Below, piece after piece: positions 1-8,416 of a stretch of DNA of 64,000 nucleotides. Source of the DNA: an uncultured Bacteroidota bacterium (lineage in GTDB: Bacteria > Bacteroidota > Bacteroidia > AKYH767-A > 2013-40CM-41-45); assembly GCA_937871435.1 (NCBI GenBank), contig CALMQM010000040.1, forward strand, positions 27,112-91,111, read 5' to 3'. A model generated the notes under the pieces. The model saw only the letters and a list, made by a program, of their open reading frames with translations. It had not been told where the DNA came from and did no database searches. Position 1 is the stretch's first letter. Every line of letters starts with the position of its first letter. A program made the position numbers and the translations under genes.

Positions 1-1
1 T

Positions 2-976
2 CAATGGAAAAGAAACGGTGCCAATGTAGGATCCAACAGTTCAACTTATTCGAATGCGACGTTAACTAATGGGAATACTATCAGTTGTGTAATGACCAGT
101 AACGCGACATGTGTATCAGGAAATCCGGCTGCTTCAAATACACTTACAATGAGTGTGGATTCAATTCCAAAAATCACTTCATTCACTCCTGGAAATGGAA
201 GCGTGGGCAACAGCGTGGTGATTACCGGTTCGTATTTCTCTTCCGCAACACAGGTGCAATTCAACACTACAAATGCAACATTTGTTGTGAACAATGCAAA
301 TCAGATAACTGCTACTGTTCCAGCAGGTGCGACAAGTGGTACAATTAAAGTGATTAATCCATGTGGAACCGGAACTTCCCTTACAAGTTTTACAATTAAT
401 CCAAGTTCGGTCACGCTGACATTAACGGTATTTATCGAAGGGTATTATCTGAATGGAGCTCCGATGCCTGCTGTTATCAATCCTGGAATACATCCAAATG
501 TTTGTGATACTGTAACTGTGGAATTGGTAAGTCCGGGAAATACAACTGTTGTGCAGGCCAGTGACAAGAAAACAATTGGTACCAATGGCGTAGGAACATT
601 TACTTTCCCCGGCAGTATGATTGGCTCATTCCACTGGATCGTTGTGAAGCATCGTAATTCCATTCAAACCTGGAGTGCTGCTGCAGTTAATTTTCCCGGA
701 TCTACAGTAAGTTATAATTTTACAAATGCTCAGAATCAGGCATTCGGAAGTAATCAAATTGCAAATGGAGATGGCACATTTTCAATTCGAAGTGGTGATG
801 TGAACCAGGATGATCTCATTGAATCGACCGATTTTGGATCCATAGAAAATGCTTCTCAATCATTCCTTTCTGGTTATGTGAGTGAAGATTTAACGGGAGA
901 TAATCTTGTTGAATCATCTGATTATGGATTGGGAGAAAATAACTCTCAGCTGTTCCTTTTCGCAATCAAACCTTAA
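2..976 (+). CDS. Large secreted surface protein, C-terminal part (Ig-like, IPT/TIG and dockerin-like tail)
   Basis: The reading frame is open to the left window edge, so this is the 3' end of a longer gene; the first in-frame ATG at 92 is internal to an Ig-like domain. Visible part (324 residues): residues 1-53 form the end of a Bacteroidota Ig-like repeat (WKRNG and a late SNA-C motif), residues about 55-135 look like an IPT/TIG domain (SFTPGNGSVG, VVITG), then a beta-rich segment, and residues 260-324 contain two Ca-binding-loop-like repeats, DVNQDDLIESTD and DLTGDNLVESSD, resembling a dockerin-type pair. Such tails are common on large Bacteroidota surface proteins. No T9SS sorting domain is recognisable at the C-terminus, so the tail itself may serve for anchoring. 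Function is probably adhesive or structural; that is inference. Confidence 0.75.
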   Translation, partial: QWKRNGANVGSNSSTYSNATLTNGNTISCVMTSNATCVSGNPAASNTLTMSVDSIPKITSFTPGNGSVGNSVVITGSYFSSATQVQFNTTNATFVVNNANQITATVPAGATSGTIKVINPCGTGTSLTSFTINPSSVTLTLTVFIEGYYLNGAPMPAVINPGIHPNVCDTVTVELVSPGNTTVVQASDKKTIGTNGVGTFTFPGSMIGSFHWIVVKHRNSIQTWSAAAVNFPGSTVSYNFTNAQNQAFGSNQIANGDGTFSIRSGDVNQDDLIESTDFGSIENASQSFLSGYVSEDLTGDNLVESSDYGLGENNSQLFLFAIKP

Positions 977-1004
977 TGTGGTAATATTCATTGATTTGCT
1001 TAAC

Positions 1005-1033
1005 AAACAGTCCCGGAAAAACCGGGACTGTTT
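1005..1033 (+). terminator. Rho-independent-type terminator after the Ig/TIG gene
   Basis: A perfect 12-bp stem (AAACAGTCCCGG with its complement) closes a 5-nt A loop and is followed by a T-rich tail. It lies 29 bp after the stop of the surface protein gene and about 70 bp before lgt, so it separates the two transcripts. Confidence 0.85.
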
Positions 1034-1105
1034 CATTTTATTCACTTTCCAGTTTGCAAATCTATTCGCACATTTACACTTCTAAAAAATCAGCCTTAAC
1101 ACTCT

Positions 1106-2269
1106 ATGTACCCAGGACTTTCGGATTTGATAAACGATTTTTTCGGAACACATTTTTCTGTTTCTTTTCCTCCGACGTTTGGTACACTTGTGGCAATTTC
1201 ATTTTTATTGGCCGCATGGACTTTGAAAATTGAATTAAAGAGAAAGGAAAAATTGGGATTAATATTTCCGGAGAAACAAACAATGTTGATTGGTCAGCCT
1301 GCAAGTGCCATGGATCTGATCAGCAATGGAATTTTTGGATTTATTCTCGGGTTTAAACTTGTATATATTTTTGCAGAAAGTAATCAGTTTTTTTCCGACC
1401 CTCCCGGAATCTTATTGAGTACGAAAGGAAATTTTCCAGGAGCGATTGCAGGTGCTGCATTATTTGTTTATTTAAAGTACAGGGAGAAAAACAAAGAAAA
1501 ATTACCTGAACCTAAAATTCAGGAAATCACTGTGTCTCCTTTTCAACGAGTTCCGGAATTCACAATGGCAGCCGCATTTGGAGGATTATTAGGAGCAAAA
1601 ATATTTCACATTTTCGAATACTGGAGTGATTTTATGGCTGATCCTGTTGGAATGTTTTTCAGCGGTAGCGGATTGACAATGTATGGTGGATTAATCGTTG
1701 GAGCGATTGCAACCATCTGGTATGGAAAAAAACATGGTGTGCCGATGCTGCAACTTAGTGATGCAGCGGCTCCAGGTTTGATGCTTGCATATGGTACCGG
1801 CAGAATAGGTTGTCAACTTGCAGGTGATGGTGACTGGGGTATTATCAATATGGCGCCGAAACCGGGATGGATGAGTTTCCTGCCAGATTGGTTCTGGAGT
1901 TTTAAATATCCTCACAACGTCATTTCCGAAGGCGTACAAATTCCGGGATGTGAAGGCCGACATTGTTTCGAATTGATGCATGGTGTGTATCCGACTCCTT
2001 TGTATGAGAGCATTGCCTGCATACTGCTGTTTTTTCTGTTATGGTGGATGAGAAAAAAGACTTCAATCCCCGGAATGATTTTTTCTTTTTACCTATTGTT
2101 TAACGGCATAGAAAGATTTTTAATTGAAAGTATACGGGTGAATTCTAAATACCATGTTGCGGGAATTGAATTTACACAGGCACAACTGATCAGTTTGTTA
2201 TTGATTGTAACAGGTCTTGCAGGAATATTTATTCTCAGATCCCGTAGGAAATTAAAGTCTGATTTTTAG
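1106..2269 (+). CDS. lgt: Prolipoprotein diacylglyceryl transferase (Lgt)
   Basis: Transfers diacylglycerol from phosphatidylglycerol to the lipobox cysteine of prolipoproteins in the inner membrane, the first step of lipoprotein maturation. The protein has 387 residues with several hydrophobic membrane segments. The Lgt signature is visible as GRIGCQLAGDGDWG at residues 232-245, and the upstream GLTMYGG at 189-195 matches the family's conserved Tyr-Gly-Gly region. It is longer than enterobacterial Lgt because of a loop around residues 125-150 and an insert near 250-290, as is usual in Bacteroidota. The start at ATG 1106 places the first membrane segment near the N-terminus. It is followed 37 bp later by an inositol-phosphatase-family gene, probably co-transcribed. 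The several lipoproteins in this window would be substrates. Confidence 0.93.
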   Translation: MYPGLSDLINDFFGTHFSVSFPPTFGTLVAISFLLAAWTLKIELKRKEKLGLIFPEKQTMLIGQPASAMDLISNGIFGFILGFKLVYIFAESNQFFSDPPGILLSTKGNFPGAIAGAALFVYLKYREKNKEKLPEPKIQEITVSPFQRVPEFTMAAAFGGLLGAKIFHIFEYWSDFMADPVGMFFSGSGLTMYGGLIVGAIATIWYGKKHGVPMLQLSDAAAPGLMLAYGTGRIGCQLAGDGDWGIINMAPKPGWMSFLPDWFWSFKYPHNVISEGVQIPGCEGRHCFELMHGVYPTPLYESIACILLFFLLWWMRKKTSIPGMIFSFYLLFNGIERFLIESIRVNSKYHVAGIEFTQAQLISLLLIVTGLAGIFILRSRRKLKSDF

Positions 2270-2306
2270 AATTCACTAAACGACCAATTCATTTTCAATT
2301 TATTGT

Positions 2307-3110
2307 ATGATTGACCTGCAGGAACTTTGCGAAAATGTTACACAGCTTACACAAGAAGTTGGTGAATTTATTCGCGGTGAACGCAAACATTTTAATCAAA
2401 ACGCTGTCGAAAAAAAAGGTCACAATGATCTTGTCTCTTATGTAGATAAACAAGCGGAACGAATGCTGGTGGACGGACTTTCTGAAATTTTACCGGGTTC
2501 AGGATTTATTACAGAAGAAAAAACAAGTTCAGTTAAAGGGGAATTGTACAACTGGATCATTGATCCTTTAGATGGGACTACAAATTTCATTCATGGATTG
2601 CCTTGCTTCTGTATAAGTATCGGATTACTTCAGGGAAATACACTTGTGCTTGGCGTTGTTCATGAACTAAACCTGGATGAATGTTTCTATGCCTGGGAAA
2701 ATGGAGGCGCTTACATGAATGGAAACAAAATCAAAGTTTCAGCTGAAAAAAATCTTGGTGACAGCCTGATAGCAACCGGATTTCCCTATCACAATTACGA
2801 ACGGATGGAAGCATACATGGAAGTGTTCGATTATTGTATGCGTAATACACATGGTCTGCGCAGACTGGGTTCTGCTGCCGCTGATTTAGCATATGTTGCC
2901 TGCGGACGCTTTGAAGCATTTTATGAATACGGACTCAATGCATGGGACGTCGCCGGAGGAATTGTACTGGTAAAAGAAGCCGGCGGACAAGTGACGGATT
3001 TTTCCGGTGGAGAAAATCATTTATTCGGAAAAGAAATTCTGAGCAGCAATGGTTCTATTCATGAAGATTTTCTCCACGTAATCATGGATAAATTTTCTAA
3101 GGATGAATAA
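2307..3110 (+). CDS. Inositol monophosphatase family protein (SuhB/CysQ-like)
   Basis: Mg-dependent phosphatase of the inositol monophosphatase superfamily, 267 residues, cytoplasmic. Metal-binding motifs are intact: the Glu pair at residues 70-71 (FITEEK), DPLDGT at 86-91 and the distal WDVAGG with Asp214. Overall length matches bacterial SuhB. The exact substrate (inositol phosphate, NADP or another sugar phosphate) cannot be read from sequence. It follows lgt by 37 bp in the same direction and is convergent with the T9SS protein that ends at 3128, with only 17 bp between stops. Confidence 0.9.
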   Translation: MIDLQELCENVTQLTQEVGEFIRGERKHFNQNAVEKKGHNDLVSYVDKQAERMLVDGLSEILPGSGFITEEKTSSVKGELYNWIIDPLDGTTNFIHGLPCFCISIGLLQGNTLVLGVVHELNLDECFYAWENGGAYMNGNKIKVSAEKNLGDSLIATGFPYHNYERMEAYMEVFDYCMRNTHGLRRLGSAAADLAYVACGRFEAFYEYGLNAWDVAGGIVLVKEAGGQVTDFSGGENHLFGKEILSSNGSIHEDFLHVIMDKFSKDE

Positions 3111-3127
3111 TGTTTGCTTCTCCCCTT

Positions 3128-4942
3128 TTATTCTTTAATGAATCGTAATGTTTTAGATTTTTCTGCTGTATAAATTCGGATAAAATAAATTCCTTTTTCC
3201 ATCCTTTCAACATTAACTGAATTCTCAACTATTCTTCCTGACTGAATTATTTTTCCGGTCATATCTATCAACTCAAAAAAATGTTCTGAAGCAACGGAAT
3301 TATCGCCAAAAGAAACTGATAACATTGAGTGAACCGGATTCGGATAAATAGAAATTTCAGTTGATTCAATAACTGAATTTTCCATTGTTGGATTCACCTC
3401 CCTTGCTGGTGCAGAAAGTGTTCTGAAGGTAATTGAAGTGCTGTAGGCACTATTCCCACTGCTGCATAAGGATTGTAAGCTTACTTCATAATTCGTATTC
3501 TTTTTCAATCCGGTTAATACGTATGAAAAAGTTCCACTCGTCCATGTAAATGTACGGGTGGTATACGGACCTGTTCCAACTTTCCTGAAACGAATTCTGA
3601 ATTGAGGAGCTGTTGCTCCACTCCAGTTGATTCTTGCACTTGTGGTTGCAATGTTTGTAATATTCACATTCGAGGGAACCGAACAATTGTACCCTGCAGT
3701 AACTGTTGTGGTCTGCGATTGGCTGGCACTGCATCCGGCTGGACTTGTGTACGAATATGTTATTGAATATGGACCACCTGCACCCGCATTAGCCGGTGAG
3801 AAAACAGATCCTGAAATTCCAGCACCTGAAAATACACCTCCTGCTGGAGTTCCGACAAGTGTAACCGGTGCACTCAAAGTTGTGTAACTTGAATTGAGCC
3901 CGCTGAAACTGACAACCGGAATTGGATTCGCTGTTACTGTAACCGCTGTGGAAGTAAAGCTACAAGAGGCACTGGATGCAGTAACTGAATAGGATCCTGA
4001 TGAAGTTGCAGTATAACTCTGACCAGTTGCTCCGACAATAGCTGTTCCATTATTCTTCCATTGAAAAGTATAGGCCGGAGCCGCATAGGATGCTGTTAAA
4101 ACAACAGAATTACCCTGACAAAAAGACAAAGGTCCGCCTGCGTTTACACTCAAAGCAACGGGAGCGGCAGCTGAAACTGCAGCAGTGGTAACTGTATTGC
4201 AGACATTGCTGATTCTGCAAGAATAACTTCCGCTTTGTCCGGAAGGAATTGTATATTGATATGTGGTCCCACCTGTTATTGTCGCCCCGCTTTTAAGCCA
4301 TTGATACCCGTTGCCGCTGACATTCGGAACAGACAAGATTCCACAGCTTGAATTGACTGTGATAGTTGTTCCTGAAACAACCGGAGAAACAAAATTCAGT
4401 TGAATGGCGCCGGTTACAATGGACCCACAAGTGTTACTGACCTGACAGGAATACAAACCACTTGAGGTTCCTGTGTAAGAATAATTTGTAGCTCCGGGAA
4501 TGTTCACTCCGTTTAATTTCCATTGATACGAACTCCAGAAAGTTCCGGGAATACAAAGACCTGGTCCAACATACATTGTATATCCGCTTCCCGAACAAAT
4601 CTGAGGTGGAGGAAACGGCATGATTACGGTATTGAAATCCTGCAATGCCCTTACACGAACAGGCGGAGAAGAACTTTGTAAACCTCCGGACCAGGTAGCA
4701 ACGCAATACCAATCTCCGGATGGAGCATTGAAACTTTGTCCGCTCGCTTGTGGCATAAACATACAACCGAATTTATACCACTCATATGAAACAGCTCCTG
4801 ACGGACTTGCAACCAAAGTGGTTGTTGTTACAGTTCCACATAAATCCACAATTCCAGAGGGGCTTGTGGTGAGAGCGGGCTGAGCGAATACGTTAAGTAT
4901 AACGAATGATAGGATGTAAACAATGAGTACAAGTTTTTTCAT
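3128..4942 (-). CDS. Secreted multi-Ig/fibronectin III protein with T9SS type A sorting domain
   Basis: Predicted secreted protein of 604 residues. An N-terminal signal peptide (MKKLVLIVYILS...VFAQ) is followed by about four Ig-like repeats (roughly residues 24-110, 111-187, 188-255, 256-335; each has a Y/F-x-W core and a late YSC or YSV), a further beta-rich repeat (340-412), a fibronectin type III domain (about 413-500) and a Por-secretion type A C-terminal domain (about 528-604: IYPNP, GxxxLS, KGIYFIRI). T9SS CTDs direct export across the outer membrane and are usually cleaved. No catalytic domain is visible, so an adhesive or structural role is the simplest reading. It is a single gene, convergent with the phosphatase; downstream of its start the next gene is the LysM protein. 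Confidence 0.85.
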   Translation of the reverse strand: MKKLVLIVYILSFVILNVFAQPALTTSPSGIVDLCGTVTTTTLVASPSGAVSYEWYKFGCMFMPQASGQSFNAPSGDWYCVATWSGGLQSSSPPVRVRALQDFNTVIMPFPPPQICSGSGYTMYVGPGLCIPGTFWSSYQWKLNGVNIPGATNYSYTGTSSGLYSCQVSNTCGSIVTGAIQLNFVSPVVSGTTITVNSSCGILSVPNVSGNGYQWLKSGATITGGTTYQYTIPSGQSGSYSCRISNVCNTVTTAAVSAAAPVALSVNAGGPLSFCQGNSVVLTASYAAPAYTFQWKNNGTAIVGATGQSYTATSSGSYSVTASSASCSFTSTAVTVTANPIPVVSFSGLNSSYTTLSAPVTLVGTPAGGVFSGAGISGSVFSPANAGAGGPYSITYSYTSPAGCSASQSQTTTVTAGYNCSVPSNVNITNIATTSARINWSGATAPQFRIRFRKVGTGPYTTRTFTWTSGTFSYVLTGLKKNTNYEVSLQSLCSSGNSAYSTSITFRTLSAPAREVNPTMENSVIESTEISIYPNPVHSMLSVSFGDNSVASEHFFELIDMTGKIIQSGRIVENSVNVERMEKGIYFIRIYTAEKSKTLRFIKE

Positions 4943-5090
4943 GAGTCGTGTGATTTGTAGGTATAGAGAAAAAGAAAATAAATTCCACTCAATGAGTGTG
5001 AATGTATCTGTAATACGAAAATCAGGAATCAGCTTTTGGCAGATATGTTAAAAGCTGTTGTGAATGAAAATATTGAGAGGGTGAAAAAAA

Positions 5091-6080
5091 TTACTTATCA
5101 GAGATCCCGTAAATGAGATCAGCAGAAAAACGCTGGTCCAGCACACCTAATTTCTCCGCACTTGCTTTGGATACCTTTATAATCAATCCTTCATTATCGC
5201 CTGAATCGGGTAATTTCCCAACCACTTTCACGAAAATGGATTTGTTATTCATCCGGTTGGTGATTTTGATAATGGTACCGTTTGGTGCAGTTCGATGTAA
5301 GGCGTAATATTTATTGGGATTGATATCCTCATCTTCTATCCAGGAAGCGACTCCTTGTTCATTGACTTCTTTTCTTCCATTAGAGAAAGTGTATTTCCTG
5401 TCTTCCTTTCTTGGCTCGAGCTTTGGTTTCTCTTCTGTTGCAGTAGGAATAATTACTGTTTCCGCTTTCCGGGGTTCTATTGTAACAGCGGGTGGATTAC
5501 TCTCTGTCTTTGCGGGTGTTGAGGATGAAGAAGAATTTCCGGTTTTCTCTTCCTTTATTGCAGATTCATGAACAAGAGGATGTATGTCTGAGTTATGACC
5601 AACAATTAAAGACTGTCCAGGTTTGATTGAGTTATTTTTCAGATTATTCCAATCCTTGATGTCTTCAACCTGTACATTGTATTTCTTTGCAATACTGAAG
5701 AGGGTTTCCGACTTGGCAACTTTATGAATTTTATTGACCGCTTTTTTTCCTTGAACCGGTTGCTCTGTTTTACCTGAAACGGATTTCTCTTTGTCGATAA
5801 AATTCTTCTGAAATCTCGGGTCATTCACTTTTGCTTTTGCAGGAACTAATAAGACTTTCCCTTTGATAAGTTTATCGTCCTGATTTTTATTTGCGAGTCT
5901 CAGTTCAGAATAAGAAATCCCGTATTTACGGGCAATGGAATACCATCCTTCTCCGTCACCAACCTGATGTTTGATGAATCTGGAACCTTGTACATTTTCA
6001 ACACCAATCGAGTCAACAGGGCTACTTGCCTGAATAAAAAACGGGGTAGCTAACCCGAGAATAATCAATAAAATTTTCAT
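5091..6080 (-). CDS. LysM-LysM-RlpA-like (double-psi beta-barrel) envelope protein
   Basis: Predicted periplasmic or outer-membrane-associated protein of about 329 residues. I start it at ATG 6080 (MKILLIILG...), giving a clean signal peptide; ATG 6101 is a possible alternative, while the longest frame (to 6239) would overlap the symporter. Two LysM peptidoglycan-binding modules follow (WYSIARKYGIS...LLVPA and LFSIAKKYNV...LIVG), then a Ser/Pro/Lys/Glu-rich linker and a C-terminal RlpA-like double-psi beta-barrel (ASWIED, YYALHRTAPNGT, IFVKVVGKLPD). LysM modules bind GlcNAc in peptidoglycan; RlpA-like domains bind or cleave denuded glycan strands. It is not possible to say whether the barrel is catalytic. 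It lies 94 bp downstream of the symporter on the same strand. Confidence 0.85.
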   Translation of the reverse strand: MKILLIILGLATPFFIQASSPVDSIGVENVQGSRFIKHQVGDGEGWYSIARKYGISYSELRLANKNQDDKLIKGKVLLVPAKAKVNDPRFQKNFIDKEKSVSGKTEQPVQGKKAVNKIHKVAKSETLFSIAKKYNVQVEDIKDWNNLKNNSIKPGQSLIVGHNSDIHPLVHESAIKEEKTGNSSSSSTPAKTESNPPAVTIEPRKAETVIIPTATEEKPKLEPRKEDRKYTFSNGRKEVNEQGVASWIEDEDINPNKYYALHRTAPNGTIIKITNRMNNKSIFVKVVGKLPDSGDNEGLIIKVSKASAEKLGVLDQRFSADLIYGISDK

Positions 6081-6174
6081 CCGATTGAATTTCGGCTCCA
6101 TGAGGCAAAAATAGTGCAATGATGATGGGTACGAGGTACTTCTCAAACCCAGAATGAACAAGGTTTTCAACAGT

Positions 6175-7632
6175 TCAGACAGTCTTGAGACCGGATCGAA
6201 TAAGAAAAAGACCCAGATAGGTAAAAATGCCGTTGACAATCAGTAATTCAAAGCCGAATTTATATCCATTGAAAATCGTCTCTGAATAGTCATTTAAAAT
6301 ATAGCAGACGATGGGAGAAAGAAGACATACCAAGGGTACCCATTTATCTTTTACTCCCTGTTTAGAAAACAGGCCAAAAGCATACAATCCAAGTAAAGGA
6401 CCATATGTGTATCCGGCAACGGTGAACAATTTATTGATCACTGCATCATCATTGATGAGTCTGAAAATGACAATCACAATTAGTAAGAGAAGTGCAAAGC
6501 TGATATGAACGGTATAGCGTGTGTGTTTTTGTTTTTCTTCGCTCCAACCCTTCTTTTTTATCCCTAAAAAATCAATACAAAACGAAGCAGTAAGTGCAGT
6601 CAAAGCTCCGTCTGCGCTGGGATAAGCTGCTGATATCAATCCAATAATAAAGAAGATCGCGGATAAAGTACCTAAACTGTTCAATGCTACTGTTGGAAAC
6701 AAATCATCACTGCTGCGGGTTGGGATGGCAAGACCTTTGGATGACGAATAGATGTACAGTAATGCTCCCAAAGCGAGGAACATAATATTTACAAAGAGTA
6801 AAATAATGCTGAAGGTGTACATGTTTTTTTGAGAATCCTTCAGCGTTTTGACACTGATATTTTTCTGCATCATCTCCTGATCCAGACCCGTCATCGCGAT
6901 GGCGATAAACATCCCGCCAAAAAATTGTTTCAGGAAAAATCCTTTCGGTCTCCAGTCACTATTCACTACTTTGGAATATTCACCATTAAATACTTTGTCA
7001 AAAAGATCCCCAAAACTCATATCCATTTGTTTCACGATGAGGATTACTGACAGAATCACAGAAAGCAGCATGAACGTAGTCTGGAGCATATCTGTCCAGA
7101 CAATAGTCTTTACTCCTCCTTTGAATGTATACAACAAAATCAGGGCGATGAAAGTCGCCACTGTCAACCAGAATGGAATTCCCCAATTATCAAATACAAA
7201 GGTCTGAAGTACGTTTACCACAACGAACAATCGAAAAGATGCACCTATTGTTCTGGAAAGGATAAAATAGAAAGCTCCTGTTTTATAACTCCAGAAACCA
7301 AATCTGCTTTCCAGGTAGGAATAAATTGACGTCAGATTTAGTCTGTAATACAGAGGAAGTAACATGGTGGCAATCACTGTATAACCTACCAGATAGCCAA
7401 AAACGACCATGAGGTAAGTAAATTGAGTGGAGCCAACCCATCCGGGAACTGACATGAAAGTGACTCCCGATAAGGATGCTCCGATCATCCCATATGCGAC
7501 AATATACCATTTGGATGATTTATTGCCTATAAAAAAGGATTCGTTGTCGGCATGACGGCTGGTTCGCCATACAACATAAAAGAGTAAGGCGGAATAGGCT
7601 AATACGCATGTTAAAATCAAACCTGGTGACAT
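6175..7632 (-). CDS. Sodium:solute symporter family protein
   Basis: Integral membrane transporter of 485 residues with about thirteen hydrophobic segments spread over its whole length, matching the SSS family (Na+-coupled uptake of sugars, amino acids, vitamins or carboxylates). Family-typical features include the early GASLSGVTFMSVPG segment and LISAAYPSADGALTALTASF in the second half, where the Na2-site serines normally lie. The substrate cannot be deduced. It starts at ATG 7632, is divergent from recR with 88 bp between starts, and precedes the LysM/RlpA-like gene. Confidence 0.88.
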   Translation of the reverse strand: MSPGLILTCVLAYSALLFYVVWRTSRHADNESFFIGNKSSKWYIVAYGMIGASLSGVTFMSVPGWVGSTQFTYLMVVFGYLVGYTVIATMLLPLYYRLNLTSIYSYLESRFGFWSYKTGAFYFILSRTIGASFRLFVVVNVLQTFVFDNWGIPFWLTVATFIALILLYTFKGGVKTIVWTDMLQTTFMLLSVILSVILIVKQMDMSFGDLFDKVFNGEYSKVVNSDWRPKGFFLKQFFGGMFIAIAMTGLDQEMMQKNISVKTLKDSQKNMYTFSIILLFVNIMFLALGALLYIYSSSKGLAIPTRSSDDLFPTVALNSLGTLSAIFFIIGLISAAYPSADGALTALTASFCIDFLGIKKKGWSEEKQKHTRYTVHISFALLLLIVIVIFRLINDDAVINKLFTVAGYTYGPLLGLYAFGLFSKQGVKDKWVPLVCLLSPIVCYILNDYSETIFNGYKFGFELLIVNGIFTYLGLFLIRSGLKTV

Positions 7633-7720
7633 TCCGTTTAGGGTTGTGTATCCAAGCCGAAGTAACTAATTTCGCATTCAGTAAAGGAAATCGCCTAAAC
7701 AGACTTATCAACACAAAATC

Positions 7721-8350
7721 TTGAGTACTTTTTCATCCAGAATATTAGAAGAAACCGTGGCGGAGTTTTCCCGACTGCCCGGTATTGGTAAACGAACGGC
7801 TCTGAGGCTGGTTTTGCATTTACTGAAAACGGCTCCTGAAGAGCCGGAAAAACTCGGAAATGCATTGGTGCGTTTGAGAAAAGAAATTCGTTACTGTTCA
7901 ATTTGTCACAATATCACTGAAAGAGAAACGTGCGCGATTTGTTCCAACCCCAGGAGAGATGATGCAGTGATTTGTGTTGTTGAAGATATTCGTGATGTGA
8001 TAGCAATTGAAAACACGAATCAATACAATGGCAAATACCATGTACTTGGCGGGATCATCAGCCCGATGGATGGAATTGGTCCCTCAGACCTCGCCATTGA
8101 CTCCTTGCTGGTTCGTTTGAAAGAACATCCGGTCCGTGAATTGATTATGGCTTTGAGTGCGACGATGGAAGGAGACACAACAGCATTTTTTATTTTCAAA
8201 AAAATTGCCGCGTTGTCACTTCCGGATATCCGTTTCTCAACGATTGCAAGAGGAGTATCAGTTGGTGACGAGCTGGAATACGCGGATGAGGTAACACTTG
8301 GAAGATCCATACTTCACCGGGTTCCATATGAAAATTCAATTCCAAAATGA
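7721..8350 (+). CDS. recR: Recombination mediator RecR
   Basis: RecR works with RecO/RecF to load RecA at gaps. It has 209 residues: a helix-hairpin-helix ([10 protein letters not shown], residues 18-27), a four-cysteine zinc motif (Cys59, 62, 71, 74), a Toprim domain (from about residue 83, VICVVED) and the typical [12 protein letters not shown] loop. The start codon is TTG at 7721: there is no ATG or GTG upstream in frame, and the N-terminus made from it ([11 protein letters not shown]) fits the family. It is divergent from the symporter and 66 bp upstream of the glycosyltransferase fusion. Confidence 0.95.
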   Translation: MSTFSSRILEETVAEFSRLPGIGKRTALRLVLHLLKTAPEEPEKLGNALVRLRKEIRYCSICHNITERETCAICSNPRRDDAVICVVEDIRDVIAIENTNQYNGKYHVLGGIISPMDGIGPSDLAIDSLLVRLKEHPVRELIMALSATMEGDTTAFFIFKKIAALSLPDIRFSTIARGVSVGDELEYADEVTLGRSILHRVPYENSIPK

Positions 8351-8416
8351 TTTCTAAGTGGTTTGCGTCCTGATATTCCTTGATGAACTGTAAACTTTAA
8401 TCCTTCCGATTTCTTT

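Noticed and set aside
3128..4942. Repeats in the multi-Ig protein as a tandem DNA repeat
   Set aside because: Repeats are visible only in protein and are diverged; there is no near-identical nucleotide repeat.
6081..6239. Extended N-terminus of the LysM/RlpA-like protein
   Set aside because: It would overlap the symporter gene and add a non-signal sequence ahead of a clean signal peptide.
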